A DNA stretch of 64,000 nucleotides from Fimenecus sp045532175. Its GTDB lineage: Bacteria > Bacillota > Clostridia > Oscillospirales > Acutalibacteraceae. Numbering within the stretch: the first letter of the stretch is position 1; each line of letters begins with the position of its first letter. Location of the stretch: assembly GCA_045532175.1 (NCBI GenBank), contig JAZSFK010000008.1, positions 7,990-71,989 on the forward strand, written 5' to 3'. Both the position numbers and the translations under genes were made by a program. Shown in pieces: positions 26,741 to 35,664 of the stretch. Below the pieces are notes generated by a model that made no database searches, had not been told where the DNA came from, and saw only the letters and a list, made by a program, of their open reading frames with translations.

Positions 26741-27931
26741 ATGGAAAGAAAAGTCGGTACTGTATCAAGAGGTATTCGCTGTCCTATTATTAGACAGGGT
26801 GATAATCTTGTTGATATCACAGTTACAAGTGTACTTGAAGCAGCTGAAAGCGAAGGTTTTTCACTTCGTGACAGAGATGTTGTTTCTCTTACCGAATCAA
26901 TCGTAGCACGTGCTCAGGGTAACTATGCATCAGTTGACGATATTGCTGCTGATGTTAAAGCAAAACTTGGCGGAGAAACAATAGGTGTTATCTTCCCTAT
27001 CCTTTCAAGAAACCGTTTTGCAATCTGTCTTCGTGGTATTGCAAAGGGTGCAAAAAAGGTTGTTCTTATGCTCAGCTATCCAAGTGATGAGGTTGGTAAC
27101 TCACTCGTTACTTATGACCAGATTGACGAAGCGGGAATTAACCCTTATTCAGATATTCTTGATGAAGCAAAATACAGAGAACTTTTTGGTGAAAACAAGC
27201 ACGAATTCACTGGTGTTGACTATGTAGCTTACTACTCAGATATAATTAAAGAAGCAGGTGCAGAAGCTGAAATCATTTTTGCAAATCAGCCTAAAACAAT
27301 TCTTAACTATACTGACTGTGTTCTTACTTGCGATATTCATACTAGACAGAGAACAAAGAGAATTTTAAAAGCTGCAGGTGCCAAAGTTGTTTGCGGACTT
27401 GATGATATTCTCAATGCTCCTGTAAACGGTAGCGGTTGTAATGAAAAATATGGTCTTCTTGGTTCAAATAAATCAACAGAAGATACAATCAAACTTTTCC
27501 CAAGAGATTGTCAGGGTCTTGTTGAGGACATTCAGGCTGAGTTCTTAAAGAGAACAGGCAAACATATTGAAGTTATGGTTTACGGTGATGGTGCATTCAA
27601 AGACCCACAAGGTAAAATCTGGGAGCTTGCTGACCCGGTTGTATCCCCTGCTCATACTGCAGGTCTCATCGGTACTCCAAACGAATTGAAACTTAAATAT
27701 CTTGCTGACAACGATTTTAAGAATCTTTCCGGTGCTGAACTTAAAGAAGCAATTTCTAACAGTATTAAAGCAAAACAGGATAATCTTGTTGGTAATATGG
27801 CATCTCAGGGTACTACTCCCCGTCAGCTTACTGACCTTATCGGTTCACTCTGCGACCTTACAAGTGGTTCAGGTGATAAGGGTACACCAATTATTCTCGT
27901 TCAGGGATATTTTGATAACTACACAGACTAA
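26741..27931 (+). CDS. CofE-like protein (coenzyme F420-0:L-glutamate ligase family)
   Basis: 396 aa. The N-terminal half matches PF01996: GTVSRGIRCPIIRQGDNL, SLRDRDVVSLTESIVARAQG, then SRNRFAICLRGIAKGA and the later VYGDGAFKDPQGKIWELADP. True CofE enzymes add gamma-glutamyl residues to F420 in archaea and actinobacteria. Clostridia generally lack F420 and no other F420 gene is here, so the actual amide-forming or other role is unknown. It is about 150 aa longer than archaeal CofE. The stop codon abuts the ribosome site of the GMP synthetase gene, so the two are co-translated and may be functionally linked. Confidence 0.82.
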   Translation: MERKVGTVSRGIRCPIIRQGDNLVDITVTSVLEAAESEGFSLRDRDVVSLTESIVARAQGNYASVDDIAADVKAKLGGETIGVIFPILSRNRFAICLRGIAKGAKKVVLMLSYPSDEVGNSLVTYDQIDEAGINPYSDILDEAKYRELFGENKHEFTGVDYVAYYSDIIKEAGAEAEIIFANQPKTILNYTDCVLTCDIHTRQRTKRILKAAGAKVVCGLDDILNAPVNGSGCNEKYGLLGSNKSTEDTIKLFPRDCQGLVEDIQAEFLKRTGKHIEVMVYGDGAFKDPQGKIWELADPVVSPAHTAGLIGTPNELKLKYLADNDFKNLSGAELKEAISNSIKAKQDNLVGNMASQGTTPRQLTDLIGSLCDLTSGSGDKGTPIILVQGYFDNYTD

Positions 27932-27945
27932 CGGAGGTAATGAAA

Positions 27946-28947
27946 ATGGATTGTAATGTTAGACCCGAAACAATGGAAAGAATTACCACCAAAGCATTAG
28001 CAGATGCTTTTATTGAAGAACAAGTTAAGGCAGTTCGCGAACAGGTTGGTGACAAAAAGGTTCTTCTCGCTCTCTCCGGCGGTGTTGACTCATCAGTTGT
28101 CGCTGCTCTTCTCATCAAGGCAATCGGAAAACAATTAGTTTGTGTTCACGTTAATCACGGTCTTATGAGAAAGAATGAAAGTGAAAACGTTATTGAGGTT
28201 TTCGGCAAAGAGCTTGATGCAAACCTTATCTACGTTGATGCTACTGACCGTTTCCTTGACCTTCTTGCAGGTGTTAGCGACCCTGAAAGCAAAAGAAAGA
28301 TTATCGGTGCTGAATTTATCAATGTTTTCGCAGACGAAGCAAGAAAGCTTGAAGGTGTTGAATATTTAGCACAGGGTACAATTTATCCTGATATTCTTGA
28401 AAGTTTTAAACAGGCTGAAGGTAAAAAAGCTGTTAAGTCACACCACAATGTTGGCGGACTTCCTGAAGACCTTAACTTCCAGCTTGTTGAACCAATTAAA
28501 CTCCTCTTCAAGGATGAGGTTCGTGTTGTTGGTGAGGCTCTTGGTCTTCCTCACGCTATGGTTTATCGTCAGCCATTCCCGGGACCCGGTCTTGGTGTTC
28601 GTTGCCTTGGTGCAATCACACGTGACAGACTCCATGCTCTTCGTGAGGCAGATGCAATTCTCCGTGAAGAATTTGACAAGAACGGTCTTGCTGAAAAGGT
28701 TTGGCAGTACTTTATTGCTGTGCCGGACGTTAAGAGTGTTGGCGTTAAGGATGAAAGCCGTTACGAAGGCTGGCCTGCAATCATCCGCGCTGTTAATACA
28801 AAGGATGCTATGAGTGCCACAATCGAGGAAATTCCTTATGAGGTTCTTCATAAGGTTACTTACAGAATCACACATGAGGTTGACGGAATTAACCGTGTCC
28901 TCTATGACCTTACTCCAAAGCCAATCGGCACAATCGAGTGGGAATAA
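27946..28947 (+). CDS. guaA: GMP synthetase, ATP-pyrophosphatase subunit lacking the glutamine amidotransferase domain
   Basis: 333 aa from the ATG at 27946, 8 nt after GGAGG; another ATG at 27940 is too close to that site. The PP-loop SGGVDS is at residues 44-49, followed by HVNHGLMRKNE, the AQGTIYPD substrate loop, SHHNVGGLP and the C-terminal dimerisation domain with RQPFPGPGLGVRCLG and KPIGTIEW. Usual bacterial GuaA is about 510 aa with an N-terminal class-I glutaminase. That domain is absent, as in archaeal two-subunit enzymes. It aminates XMP to GMP using ammonia, either free or from a glutaminase subunit encoded elsewhere. Confidence 0.93.
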   Translation: MDCNVRPETMERITTKALADAFIEEQVKAVREQVGDKKVLLALSGGVDSSVVAALLIKAIGKQLVCVHVNHGLMRKNESENVIEVFGKELDANLIYVDATDRFLDLLAGVSDPESKRKIIGAEFINVFADEARKLEGVEYLAQGTIYPDILESFKQAEGKKAVKSHHNVGGLPEDLNFQLVEPIKLLFKDEVRVVGEALGLPHAMVYRQPFPGPGLGVRCLGAITRDRLHALREADAILREEFDKNGLAEKVWQYFIAVPDVKSVGVKDESRYEGWPAIIRAVNTKDAMSATIEEIPYEVLHKVTYRITHEVDGINRVLYDLTPKPIGTIEWE

Positions 28948-28961
28948 TACACCAAATTTTA

Positions 28962-28989
28962 AACGCTCCGGTTATCGGAGCGTTTTTTT
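28962..28989 (+). terminator. rho-independent terminator after guaA
   Basis: AACGCTCCG (28962-28970), a 5-nt loop, CGGAGCGTT (28976-28984), then a run of T. Confidence 0.92.
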
Positions 28990-29064
28990 ATTGCGTGATT
29001 CTTTTGCTGTCGTAAACAAATAATCATAAAAATCTATTACATTATATTTGTGTATCGTCAACAA

Positions 29065-29111
29065 AAAGCACCCTTGACGCAGAGTAAACAGCTTTCGGAG
29101 TGCTTTTTTCT
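29065..29111. terminator. second hairpin in the guaA-adhesin gap, possible small-RNA terminator
   Basis: AAAAAGCAC near 29065 pairs with GTGCTTTTTT ending at 29109 around a 27-nt internal part. It sits about 80 nt past the guaA terminator, with no gene on either strand leading into it. The 457-nt gap 28948-29404 holds only this, the guaA terminator, the promoter at 29286 and the leader hairpin. Confidence 0.5.
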
Positions 29112-29285
29112 ATAGAAAAATCAAATAGTATACAATTATGAACAATCTTTTTAACATTTGTATATTTTTACTTATTATTCAACATATTGCATAAATTGTA
29201 AGAAATTACATTGTTTATACACAAATAGTGGATTTTTGACATATTTTACAAAAAAATTATTCATCATATTATATTTTTATGCTAC

Positions 29286-29314
29286 TTGACATATTTTGGC
29301 GAAAGGAATATAAT
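29286..29314 (+). promoter_or_regulatory. consensus promoter of the thioester adhesin gene
   Basis: TTGACA at 29286-29291, a 17-nt spacer and TATAAT at 29309-29314. Both hexamers match the sigma-A consensus exactly. Confidence 0.85.
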
Positions 29315-29327
29315 GAAGTCGAGCTCA

Positions 29328-29373
29328 GAAAAAGCACATTTTAATTATTTAAAAGGTGTCCTATCGCTTTTTC
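29328..29373 (+). promoter_or_regulatory. structured 5' leader hairpin of the adhesin mRNA
   Basis: GAAAAAGC (29328-29335) pairs with GCTTTTTC (29366-29373), and inside it ACATTTTAA pairs with TTAAAAGGTGT with a small bulge. It starts close to the predicted transcript start and ends 18 nt before the GGGAGG ribosome site, so it may stabilise the mRNA. No riboswitch family is recognised. Confidence 0.45.
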
Positions 29374-29404
29374 CGAACAAATATTTTATTGGGAGGAATG
29401 ATAT

Positions 29405-30961
29405 ATGAGAAGAAGATTATTTACTCTAATTCTTGCGACAATTCTTATTTTCAATTTCATTTTGGTCGTACCTGCGGCAGCTCAACAGGTAACGGCAATT
29501 ACTAGTGGTTTTACAAATGTTGAATTTTCAAATGGTTACTTTGGGTACTGTATAGACCGTGATTTACACGGTGCATACACCAATGATGTATTCTATGAAC
29601 ATGACACATCAATTGCTAAAAGTAATATTGATAACAGTGATATTTCTCAATATCTAAAAATCTTATTCACTCAACATTTTAATGATTTGTTTGTCTCTGA
29701 TGGCAACGGTGGATATATTTTGGATAACAATAAAAAAGACTCTGTTATCCCACAGGCAATTTACAACCTTTCGGATGGACAATACATCTGGGGTGAATCA
29801 AAGAATCTTATAAACTCAGTTAAAGCTTATACCGGTTCTGCAATTCCTGATGAGGGATACACCATTACACTTAACAATGGTGATGTTATTACTTTCTACT
29901 TTATGGCATTAGAGCCTGAAAAAACCGACCAGCAAACTTTCTTTGCTTACAAAATCACAGTAGGTAATCAGCCAACTCACCAACATGACTATGATGAAAA
30001 CAATTGGGAATCTGATGAAGATAATCACTGGCACGAATGTGATTGTGGTGACAAGAAGGATGTTGCTCCTCACGAAGGTAACGAACCTGATTGTATTCAC
30101 CCATCAATCTGTGAAGATTGCGGTAAGGAATTAGAAGGTGTTAACCCTGATAATCATACAGGTAATACAGAAATAAGAAATCAGAAACCTGTTACTGAAT
30201 TTGAAGATGGTTACACAGGCGACACATACTGTAAAGATTGCGGTGAACTTATTGAAAAAGGCACTGTAATTCCTGCTACTCACCAACACGACTATGACGA
30301 AAATAATTGGGAATCTGATGAAGATAACCACTGGCACGAATGTGATTGTGGTGACAAGAAAGATGTTGCTCCTCACGAAGGTAACGAACCTGATTGTATT
30401 CACCCATCAATCTGTGAAGATTGCGGTAAAGAATTAGAAGGTGTTAACCCTGATAATCATACAGGTAATGAAGAAATAAGAAATCAGAAACCTGTTACTG
30501 AATTTGAAGACGGTTACACTGGAGACACATACTGTAAAGATTGCGGTGAACTTATTGAAAAAGGTTCAGTAATTCCTGCAACTCACGAACACGACTACAA
30601 TGAAGAAAATTGGGAGTCAGACGATGACAACCACTGGCATGAATGTGATTGTGGCGACAAGAAAGATGTTGAGGAACACATCTTCGTAGATGGTGAATGT
30701 ATCTGCGGTAATAAATCAGAAGATGACAATGAAAAACCAGATGATGGCGAAGTTCCCGGCGGTAGCTTAACACCGGGTGATGGTGATAAGCCAAGTGATG
30801 GTGATAAGCCGAGTGATGGTGAGAAACCGGACAATGAGCCAAACGAAAACCCGGACACAGATGCTGTCACAAATGTAACATTACCATTAGTTATATTAAT
30901 CGCAAGTGCGATAGGAATTGTATTCATTACCTACCGCAAAAAAGAACTTGACATTATCTAA
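29405..30961 (+). CDS. surface adhesin-like protein: thioester domain, Cys/His-rich repeats, sortase-type tail
   Basis: 518 aa. Signal peptide at residues 1-26 (ending VVPAAAQ). Residues 35-185 resemble a thioester domain: Cys49 in FGYCIDRD and Gln117 in IPQAIYNLSDGQYIW are placed to form the Cys-Gln isopeptide-like thioester. Residues 191-392 are two near-identical 101-aa repeats with NHWHECDCG and CEDCGKELEG, and a truncated third repeat ends near residue 425. A Pro/Asp-rich stalk (residues ~445-485) leads to NPDTD, a hydrophobic helix and YRKKELD. There is no LPXTG, but NPxT-type motifs are used by class B-like sortases. It is probably cell-wall anchored and host- or substrate-binding, which is inference. 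Confidence 0.82.
   Translation: MRRRLFTLILATILIFNFILVVPAAAQQVTAITSGFTNVEFSNGYFGYCIDRDLHGAYTNDVFYEHDTSIAKSNIDNSDISQYLKILFTQHFNDLFVSDGNGGYILDNNKKDSVIPQAIYNLSDGQYIWGESKNLINSVKAYTGSAIPDEGYTITLNNGDVITFYFMALEPEKTDQQTFFAYKITVGNQPTHQHDYDENNWESDEDNHWHECDCGDKKDVAPHEGNEPDCIHPSICEDCGKELEGVNPDNHTGNTEIRNQKPVTEFEDGYTGDTYCKDCGELIEKGTVIPATHQHDYDENNWESDEDNHWHECDCGDKKDVAPHEGNEPDCIHPSICEDCGKELEGVNPDNHTGNEEIRNQKPVTEFEDGYTGDTYCKDCGELIEKGSVIPATHEHDYNEENWESDDDNHWHECDCGDKKDVEEHIFVDGECICGNKSEDDNEKPDDGEVPGGSLTPGDGDKPSDGDKPSDGEKPDNEPNENPDTDAVTNVTLPLVILIASAIGIVFITYRKKELDII
29975..30680 (+). repeat. tandem coding repeats, 303-nt period
   Basis: Unit 1 starts at 29975, unit 2 at 30278, and a partial unit 3 at 30581 runs about 100 nt. 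Units 1 and 2 differ by only a few, mostly synonymous, bases, which points to recent duplication or ongoing homogenisation. Each unit encodes a CxC motif, a CxxC pair and several His. Confidence 0.95.
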
Positions 30962-30982
30962 GTTCTAAATCCAATACTGTAT

Positions 30983-31026
30983 ATACCCTGCTATGGTTGA
31001 TTATAAATCGTAGCAGGGTATTTTTT
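30983..31026 (+). terminator. terminator after the adhesin gene
   Basis: ATACCCTGCTA (30983-30993) pairs with TAGCAGGGTAT (31011-31021), followed by a T run. Confidence 0.9.
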
Positions 31027-31027
31027 C

Positions 31028-31056
31028 TTGTAAAAATGTTCACTTTATGCTAGAAT
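31028..31056 (+). promoter_or_regulatory. candidate promoter of the GH43-like gene
   Basis: TTGTAA at 31028-31033, a 17-nt spacer and TAGAAT at 31051-31056, ending 21 nt before the ATG at 31078. Confidence 0.5.
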
Positions 31057-31077
31057 GGTTTAAAGGTTGGTGATAAT

Positions 31078-32034
31078 ATGCATAATATTACATTTGAACA
31101 ATTCAACAGAGCTGAATTCGGACTTTATAACGGAAATCCCATACTTAAAAATCCTTGGAACAGTTTTGTAATTGCTGACCCAAGTGTTATCACTCCCAAT
31201 ATTTCCCACGACGGAAAGTGGCATCTTTTCTGTCATACATTTTTCGGAGTTTACGGATATCAAAGTGCGGACGGAATTAATTTTAAAAGCACAGGCAAAA
31301 TTGTTAATCGTGCTATGCGACCAAACATCAATTATATTGATGGTACGTATTATCTGTTTTTTGAGAGAACAAGACCTGTGATTTTCAATCTATTAAGCCT
31401 TGTAGGTGCAAAGTGGAAATCAGAGATTTACTGTGTGACATCAAAAAACTTAAAAGATTGGTCAAAGCCCTTTTTAGTTATCGGCAAAACACGTGATTAC
31501 GAAGAATGTAAACAAGGAATTGCCATTTCAAATCCGTTCCTTTTAAATACTGATAATGGATATAGAATGTACTATTCCTGTGGGCAGACTTTTATTAAGG
31601 ACTGTGGTTTTTGTGAGCCTACCCACATCAGTTTCGCAGAAAGTCAAAGTATTACAAGTGACTATATTTCAAGGGAAAAACCTATTATCAGTCCTGACAA
31701 GAATGTTCATTATCTCAATCTTTGTTCAGGCTGTTTAAAGGTATATAAACTAAAGGATTGTTACATTGGACTTCAAAACGGACTTTTTGAAGAAAATGGA
31801 AAAAGTCACTCTGCAATTATGCTTTTAAAATCCGATGATGGTGTGAATTTTGAGTTTGTAAAGCCTTTCTTAGTTCCACAAATGCAAGGAAACAGCAACT
31901 GGATGAAACAATATGTTTATGCTTGTTGTCTTACTTATTACAATGGCAAATTAAGGCTTTATTTCAATGCACGTAATGTTTCGAACAATTTGACCGGCAG
32001 AGAATGTATAGGTATTTATGAGGCGGATGTGTGA
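31078..32034 (+). CDS. GH43/GH130-like five-bladed beta-propeller glycosidase
   Basis: 318 aa without a signal peptide. Blade-type repeats are visible: IADPSVITPN, WHLFCHTFFGVYGYQSADGI, YLFFERTRP, VTSKNLKDWSKPF and LLKSDDGVNFEFV. The ADPSV Asp may be the general base. The family is that of propeller glycosidases acting on arabinosides, xylosides or mannosides, and the exact subfamily is not certain. The cytoplasmic location suggests action on imported oligosaccharides. It overlaps the frame of the next gene's N-terminus and is probably co-transcribed with it. Confidence 0.7.
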   Translation: MHNITFEQFNRAEFGLYNGNPILKNPWNSFVIADPSVITPNISHDGKWHLFCHTFFGVYGYQSADGINFKSTGKIVNRAMRPNINYIDGTYYLFFERTRPVIFNLLSLVGAKWKSEIYCVTSKNLKDWSKPFLVIGKTRDYEECKQGIAISNPFLLNTDNGYRMYYSCGQTFIKDCGFCEPTHISFAESQSITSDYISREKPIISPDKNVHYLNLCSGCLKVYKLKDCYIGLQNGLFEENGKSHSAIMLLKSDDGVNFEFVKPFLVPQMQGNSNWMKQYVYACCLTYYNGKLRLYFNARNVSNNLTGRECIGIYEADV

Positions 32035-32038
32035 AACT

Positions 32039-32881
32039 ATGAAAAAAAGTAAAAAAGCATTAAAAGTTATAGGTTCGGTGGCGTTGGCTGTAGTGGTTGG
32101 TGCAGGTATATGGCAAATAGCAGTTCGTCAGCAATCAAAGAAATACAATTTGATTACACTTGATACAAGTAATGTGCCATCCCCTATTACATCTCCTACA
32201 AAAGAAGACGATATTCAATTAAGTGAAGTTAAAATGCACTATTCAGTTTATGGTGAAAAAGGTCATCCTTTAATTCTCGTTCACGGTAACGGTGGTAGTC
32301 AGAATTCACTTAAAGAGGCTGCTACATATCTTGCAAATAACTATGTTGTATATGTTATTGAAAGTCGTTGTCACGGACAAAGCAGTGACCCGGGAGTCAT
32401 TTCATATGACTTAATGGCGAGGGATATTAAAGAATTCATTGAAGCTTTAGGACTCCATAAGCCTTATCTTATGGGGCATAGTGATGGCGGAATAAATGCA
32501 CTTACAGTTGCCTATACATATCCTGATTTACTTGGTGGATTCGTTTCTTGTGGTGCAAACACAACACCTGATACATTCAAGCCATATTTTACAATTGGTG
32601 TTAAAGTGAATGACATTTTCAATCCAAACAAGTTAAATGACATGATGCTCACACAACCACAGATAAATGAAGAATTGCTTTCAAAAATCACCTGCCCTGC
32701 TTACATTGTTGCAGGAGAATATGATATTATGTGGTTGTCTGATTCAGTACTAATTCACGAGAATATCAAAGGAAGTAAAATTGCAATTATCAAAGGCGGA
32801 AATCACTCGTCTTACATTTCACAAGACGGTAAGCAGGCATATGTTCTTGCACACGAGTTTTTCAGTTCAATTGAGCAATAA
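32039..32881 (+). CDS. membrane-anchored alpha/beta hydrolase
   Basis: 280 aa from the ATG at 32039; an ATG at 32018 overlaps the previous gene. Residues 6-30 form an N-terminal membrane anchor (LKVIGSVALAVVVGAGIW). The alpha/beta fold shows the oxyanion HGNGG, ESRCHGQS, the nucleophile elbow GHSDGG, the acid in GEYDIMW and the catalytic His in GGNHSSYI. Substrate is unknown. Placement after a propeller glycosidase and before GH3 would suit an esterase removing acyl groups from glycans, but that is inference. Confidence 0.85.
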   Translation: MKKSKKALKVIGSVALAVVVGAGIWQIAVRQQSKKYNLITLDTSNVPSPITSPTKEDDIQLSEVKMHYSVYGEKGHPLILVHGNGGSQNSLKEAATYLANNYVVYVIESRCHGQSSDPGVISYDLMARDIKEFIEALGLHKPYLMGHSDGGINALTVAYTYPDLLGGFVSCGANTTPDTFKPYFTIGVKVNDIFNPNKLNDMMLTQPQINEELLSKITCPAYIVAGEYDIMWLSDSVLIHENIKGSKIAIIKGGNHSSYISQDGKQAYVLAHEFFSSIEQ

Positions 32882-32886
32882 TTTCA

Positions 32887-32912
32887 GAGGGTAGTTAACT
32901 ACCCTCTTTTTT
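32887..32912 (+). terminator. terminator after the hydrolase gene
   Basis: GAGGGTAGTT (32887-32896) directly followed by its exact complement AACTACCCTC (32897-32906) and six T. Confidence 0.9.
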
Positions 32913-33013
32913 CGTCAATTTATGAATATCTGTACATTATGTCTATTTACTATTGTCTTTTATATAGCTTTATGGTTAAATAAATCTATTAACAATATAA
33001 GGGGAATTTTGTT

Positions 33014-35620
33014 ATGAAAAAAAGTAAAAGAATAATAGCTATATTACTGGTAGTTATTATGCTGTTATCTTGTCTGCCAATATCTTCAATGGCAGTCAGC
33101 GGTAATGTTCCTACCGACATTATTGCTATGTCAAGTCAAGTTGCCGTTGAACTTGAACAAGAAGGCATTGTTCTTCTTGAAAACGAGGATAACGTTTTAC
33201 CTATCGGCAATAAAAAGGTAAATATCTTTGGTGCAGGGTCTGTTGTGCCTTTTTTAGGTGGTGCAGGTTCGGGGGCTATTACAACTGATGACCCCGTAAC
33301 CTTTTATGAGGCACTCGACGAAAACGGAATTAACTATAATCCTGAACTCCGTGCCCTTTATGAACAGGAATGTAGTGGGAATGAAACACCAAAAACAGGT
33401 AATACTGTTGTAAACAACCTTCTTCAATTAGTTCTTGCAAAGAATTCTCTTGAAGAAATGGTTTGTGAAAAGCTTACTGATGAAGTCATGAAGAATGCAG
33501 TTGCTTTTTCAGATACTGCAATTATTATGATTAGCCGTACAAGCAGAGAAACTGCAGATATTCCTGAGGAAGTTCTTAGACTCAGCGAAGAAGAAGTTAA
33601 ACTCGTTGAAAAAGTAACATCTTTATTCCAAAATGTTATTGTGCTCTTTAACACAGGTAATGTTATGGAAATGGGTTGGCTCGAAGAATATGAAAGCATT
33701 AAGGCTGCTGCTATGGTATGGATTCCAGGCGAATTCGGTATGAGAGCAGTTGCGCAGATGCTCACAGGTGAAGTAAATCCATCAGGCAGACTTACTGATA
33801 CAATTTCTTACAGAATAAGTGACCATCCATCAAGTGAGTGCTTTGGCACACATGAATATGATGGTGGTGGATATTACGTTGAATATCTTGAAGGTATTTA
33901 CGTTGGTTACCGTTACTTTGAAACATTTGCAAAAGACAAGGTTCAGTACCCATTTGGATATGGACTTTCATATACAGAATTTGAAAAAGAACTTGTTTCT
34001 TATGATATTAGTGAAGAAACTATAACAGTAAATGTTAAAGTTACAAATGTAGGTAATGTTAGTGGTAAAGACACCGTTCAGATTTATTACAGTGCCCCCT
34101 ACTATGACGGCGGAATTGAAAAGAGTGCAATCTGTCTTGCAGGTTATGATAAAACCGGCATGCTGTCACCCGGAAAGAGTGAGACCGTATCAGTAGAATT
34201 CAAAATCAGCGATATGATGTCCTACGACAAAGATAATCTTGAGGCATGGATTCTTGAAAAGGGCGATTACAAAATTATTCTTGCTGAAAATGTCCGCGAA
34301 CACATTGATTCATTCACATACACAGTTGAAAACGATGTTGTAGTTAAATATGATACTGTTTCAGGTAATGAAATCAAAAACCTCTTTGATTTTGCATACA
34401 GCGATTTCATAATTCTTTCAAGAAATGATTTTGACGGTACATATCCAGAAGCAAGAGTGCTTACTGCTACTGACGAAATTTTGAATCCTGACCAACTCCC
34501 TGAGCCTACACTCGTAGGTGAAGCACCAAAAATGGGAGTGGAATATGAAACACCCATTATGCTTCAGGATGTATATGATAACCCTGAACTTATGGACAAA
34601 TTCCTTGACCAGTTAACTCTTGAAGAAATGATTTGGCTGGTTTGTCATAGTGGTTACGAAACACAGGGCATTGACAGACTTGGTGTTCCAAAGACCTATG
34701 ATAACGACGGTCCTTCCTGCGTTAAAGGCGCTCACGGTCAAACATATTTTGATTGTGGTACGGCTTACCCTTGCGCAACAGCAATAGCCTGTACTTGGAA
34801 CGATGACCTTGCGTATAAAATGGGTGAAAGTGCAGGTATTGAAGCCGATGCTATGGATACAGACATCTGGTATGCACCCGGTGCAAACATTCACAGAAAC
34901 CCTATGGGCGGAAGAAACTTTGAGTATTTTTCCGAGGACCCTATTATTTCCGGTAGAATGGCAGCAGGTATTGTTGCGGGTGCAAAATCCAAGGGACTTA
35001 TTACAACTATCAAGCATTTTGTTCTCAATGAACAAGAATCACACCGTAACGGTATTTTTACTTGGGCTGATGAACAGACATTACGTGAAATCTATTTAAA
35101 GGCATTTGAAATCCCAGTAAAAGAAGCTGGTTGTGACGGAATCATGTCTGCTTACAACAGAATCGGAACTAACTGGTGTGGTGGATGTTCTGAACTTCTC
35201 AATGACCTTTTAAGAACAGAATGGGGTTATACAGGATATGTTGTTTCTGATTATTCTAGCAACATGACAGGTTCAGGTTATATGAGCCCTGCTGTTGGTG
35301 TTTACAATGGTAACGACACAATGCTTACAGGCATGTGGCTTATCAGTATGCCTTCCCATATTATTGAAATGGAAAAGGCTTATTATAATGACCCAATCGG
35401 TTTCGGTACTGCTCTTCGTGAGGCTTGCAGAAATATTATGAATGTTAAGATGAAAACAAAAGCTTTTCTTGAGCCAAGTGAAGATGCCCCTTATCTTACA
35501 GACCTTTTCATTAAACCTGATGAATGGGAATTTGAAGAACCATATACAATCTCGAATATTATATATCTCTTTAAAAATGTGGTAAATGCAATAATTCTTA
35601 TTGTGAGAATTATAATGTAA
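33014..35620 (+). CDS. secreted GH3 beta-glycosidase with permuted domain order and C-terminal membrane segment
   Basis: 868 aa. Signal peptide at residues 1-27. The domain order is reversed relative to common GH3 enzymes: first the GH3 C-terminal alpha/beta sandwich (about 40-310, with PIGNKKVNIFGAGSV), then a fibronectin III-like domain (about 325-425), then the catalytic barrel (about 540-860). The nucleophile is D746 in GYVVSDYSS. This permutation is known from Ruminococcus beta-glucosidases. The last 20 residues (VVNAIILIVRIIM) are hydrophobic and may anchor the protein. It probably cleaves beta-gluco- or xylo-oligosaccharides outside the cell. AAGGGG precedes the ATG. Confidence 0.92.
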   Translation: MKKSKRIIAILLVVIMLLSCLPISSMAVSGNVPTDIIAMSSQVAVELEQEGIVLLENEDNVLPIGNKKVNIFGAGSVVPFLGGAGSGAITTDDPVTFYEALDENGINYNPELRALYEQECSGNETPKTGNTVVNNLLQLVLAKNSLEEMVCEKLTDEVMKNAVAFSDTAIIMISRTSRETADIPEEVLRLSEEEVKLVEKVTSLFQNVIVLFNTGNVMEMGWLEEYESIKAAAMVWIPGEFGMRAVAQMLTGEVNPSGRLTDTISYRISDHPSSECFGTHEYDGGGYYVEYLEGIYVGYRYFETFAKDKVQYPFGYGLSYTEFEKELVSYDISEETITVNVKVTNVGNVSGKDTVQIYYSAPYYDGGIEKSAICLAGYDKTGMLSPGKSETVSVEFKISDMMSYDKDNLEAWILEKGDYKIILAENVREHIDSFTYTVENDVVVKYDTVSGNEIKNLFDFAYSDFIILSRNDFDGTYPEARVLTATDEILNPDQLPEPTLVGEAPKMGVEYETPIMLQDVYDNPELMDKFLDQLTLEEMIWLVCHSGYETQGIDRLGVPKTYDNDGPSCVKGAHGQTYFDCGTAYPCATAIACTWNDDLAYKMGESAGIEADAMDTDIWYAPGANIHRNPMGGRNFEYFSEDPIISGRMAAGIVAGAKSKGLITTIKHFVLNEQESHRNGIFTWADEQTLREIYLKAFEIPVKEAGCDGIMSAYNRIGTNWCGGCSELLNDLLRTEWGYTGYVVSDYSSNMTGSGYMSPAVGVYNGNDTMLTGMWLISMPSHIIEMEKAYYNDPIGFGTALREACRNIMNVKMKTKAFLEPSEDAPYLTDLFIKPDEWEFEEPYTISNIIYLFKNVVNAIILIVRIIM

Positions 35621-35629
35621 CAGGATTTT

Positions 35630-35660
35630 GGACGGTAGCTTTGCTACCGTCCCTTATTTT
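35630..35660 (+). terminator. terminator after the GH3 gene
   Basis: GGACGGTAGC (35630-35639) pairs with GCTACCGTCC (35643-35652), followed by CTTATTTT. Confidence 0.8.
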
Positions 35661-35664
35661 GCTC

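Noticed and set aside
1..27931. F420 metabolism, from an FrhB-like and a CofE-like protein
   Set aside because: Both families are common in F420-free Firmicutes, and no other F420 synthesis gene is visible.
29975..30680. CRISPR-like or mobile repeat array
   Set aside because: The repeats are 303 nt, in frame and coding, without spacers; they are protein repeats.
29909..30927. Minus-strand open frames opposite the adhesin gene
   Set aside because: They are antisense shadows of the repeats with no ribosome sites and repetitive, unrelated translations.
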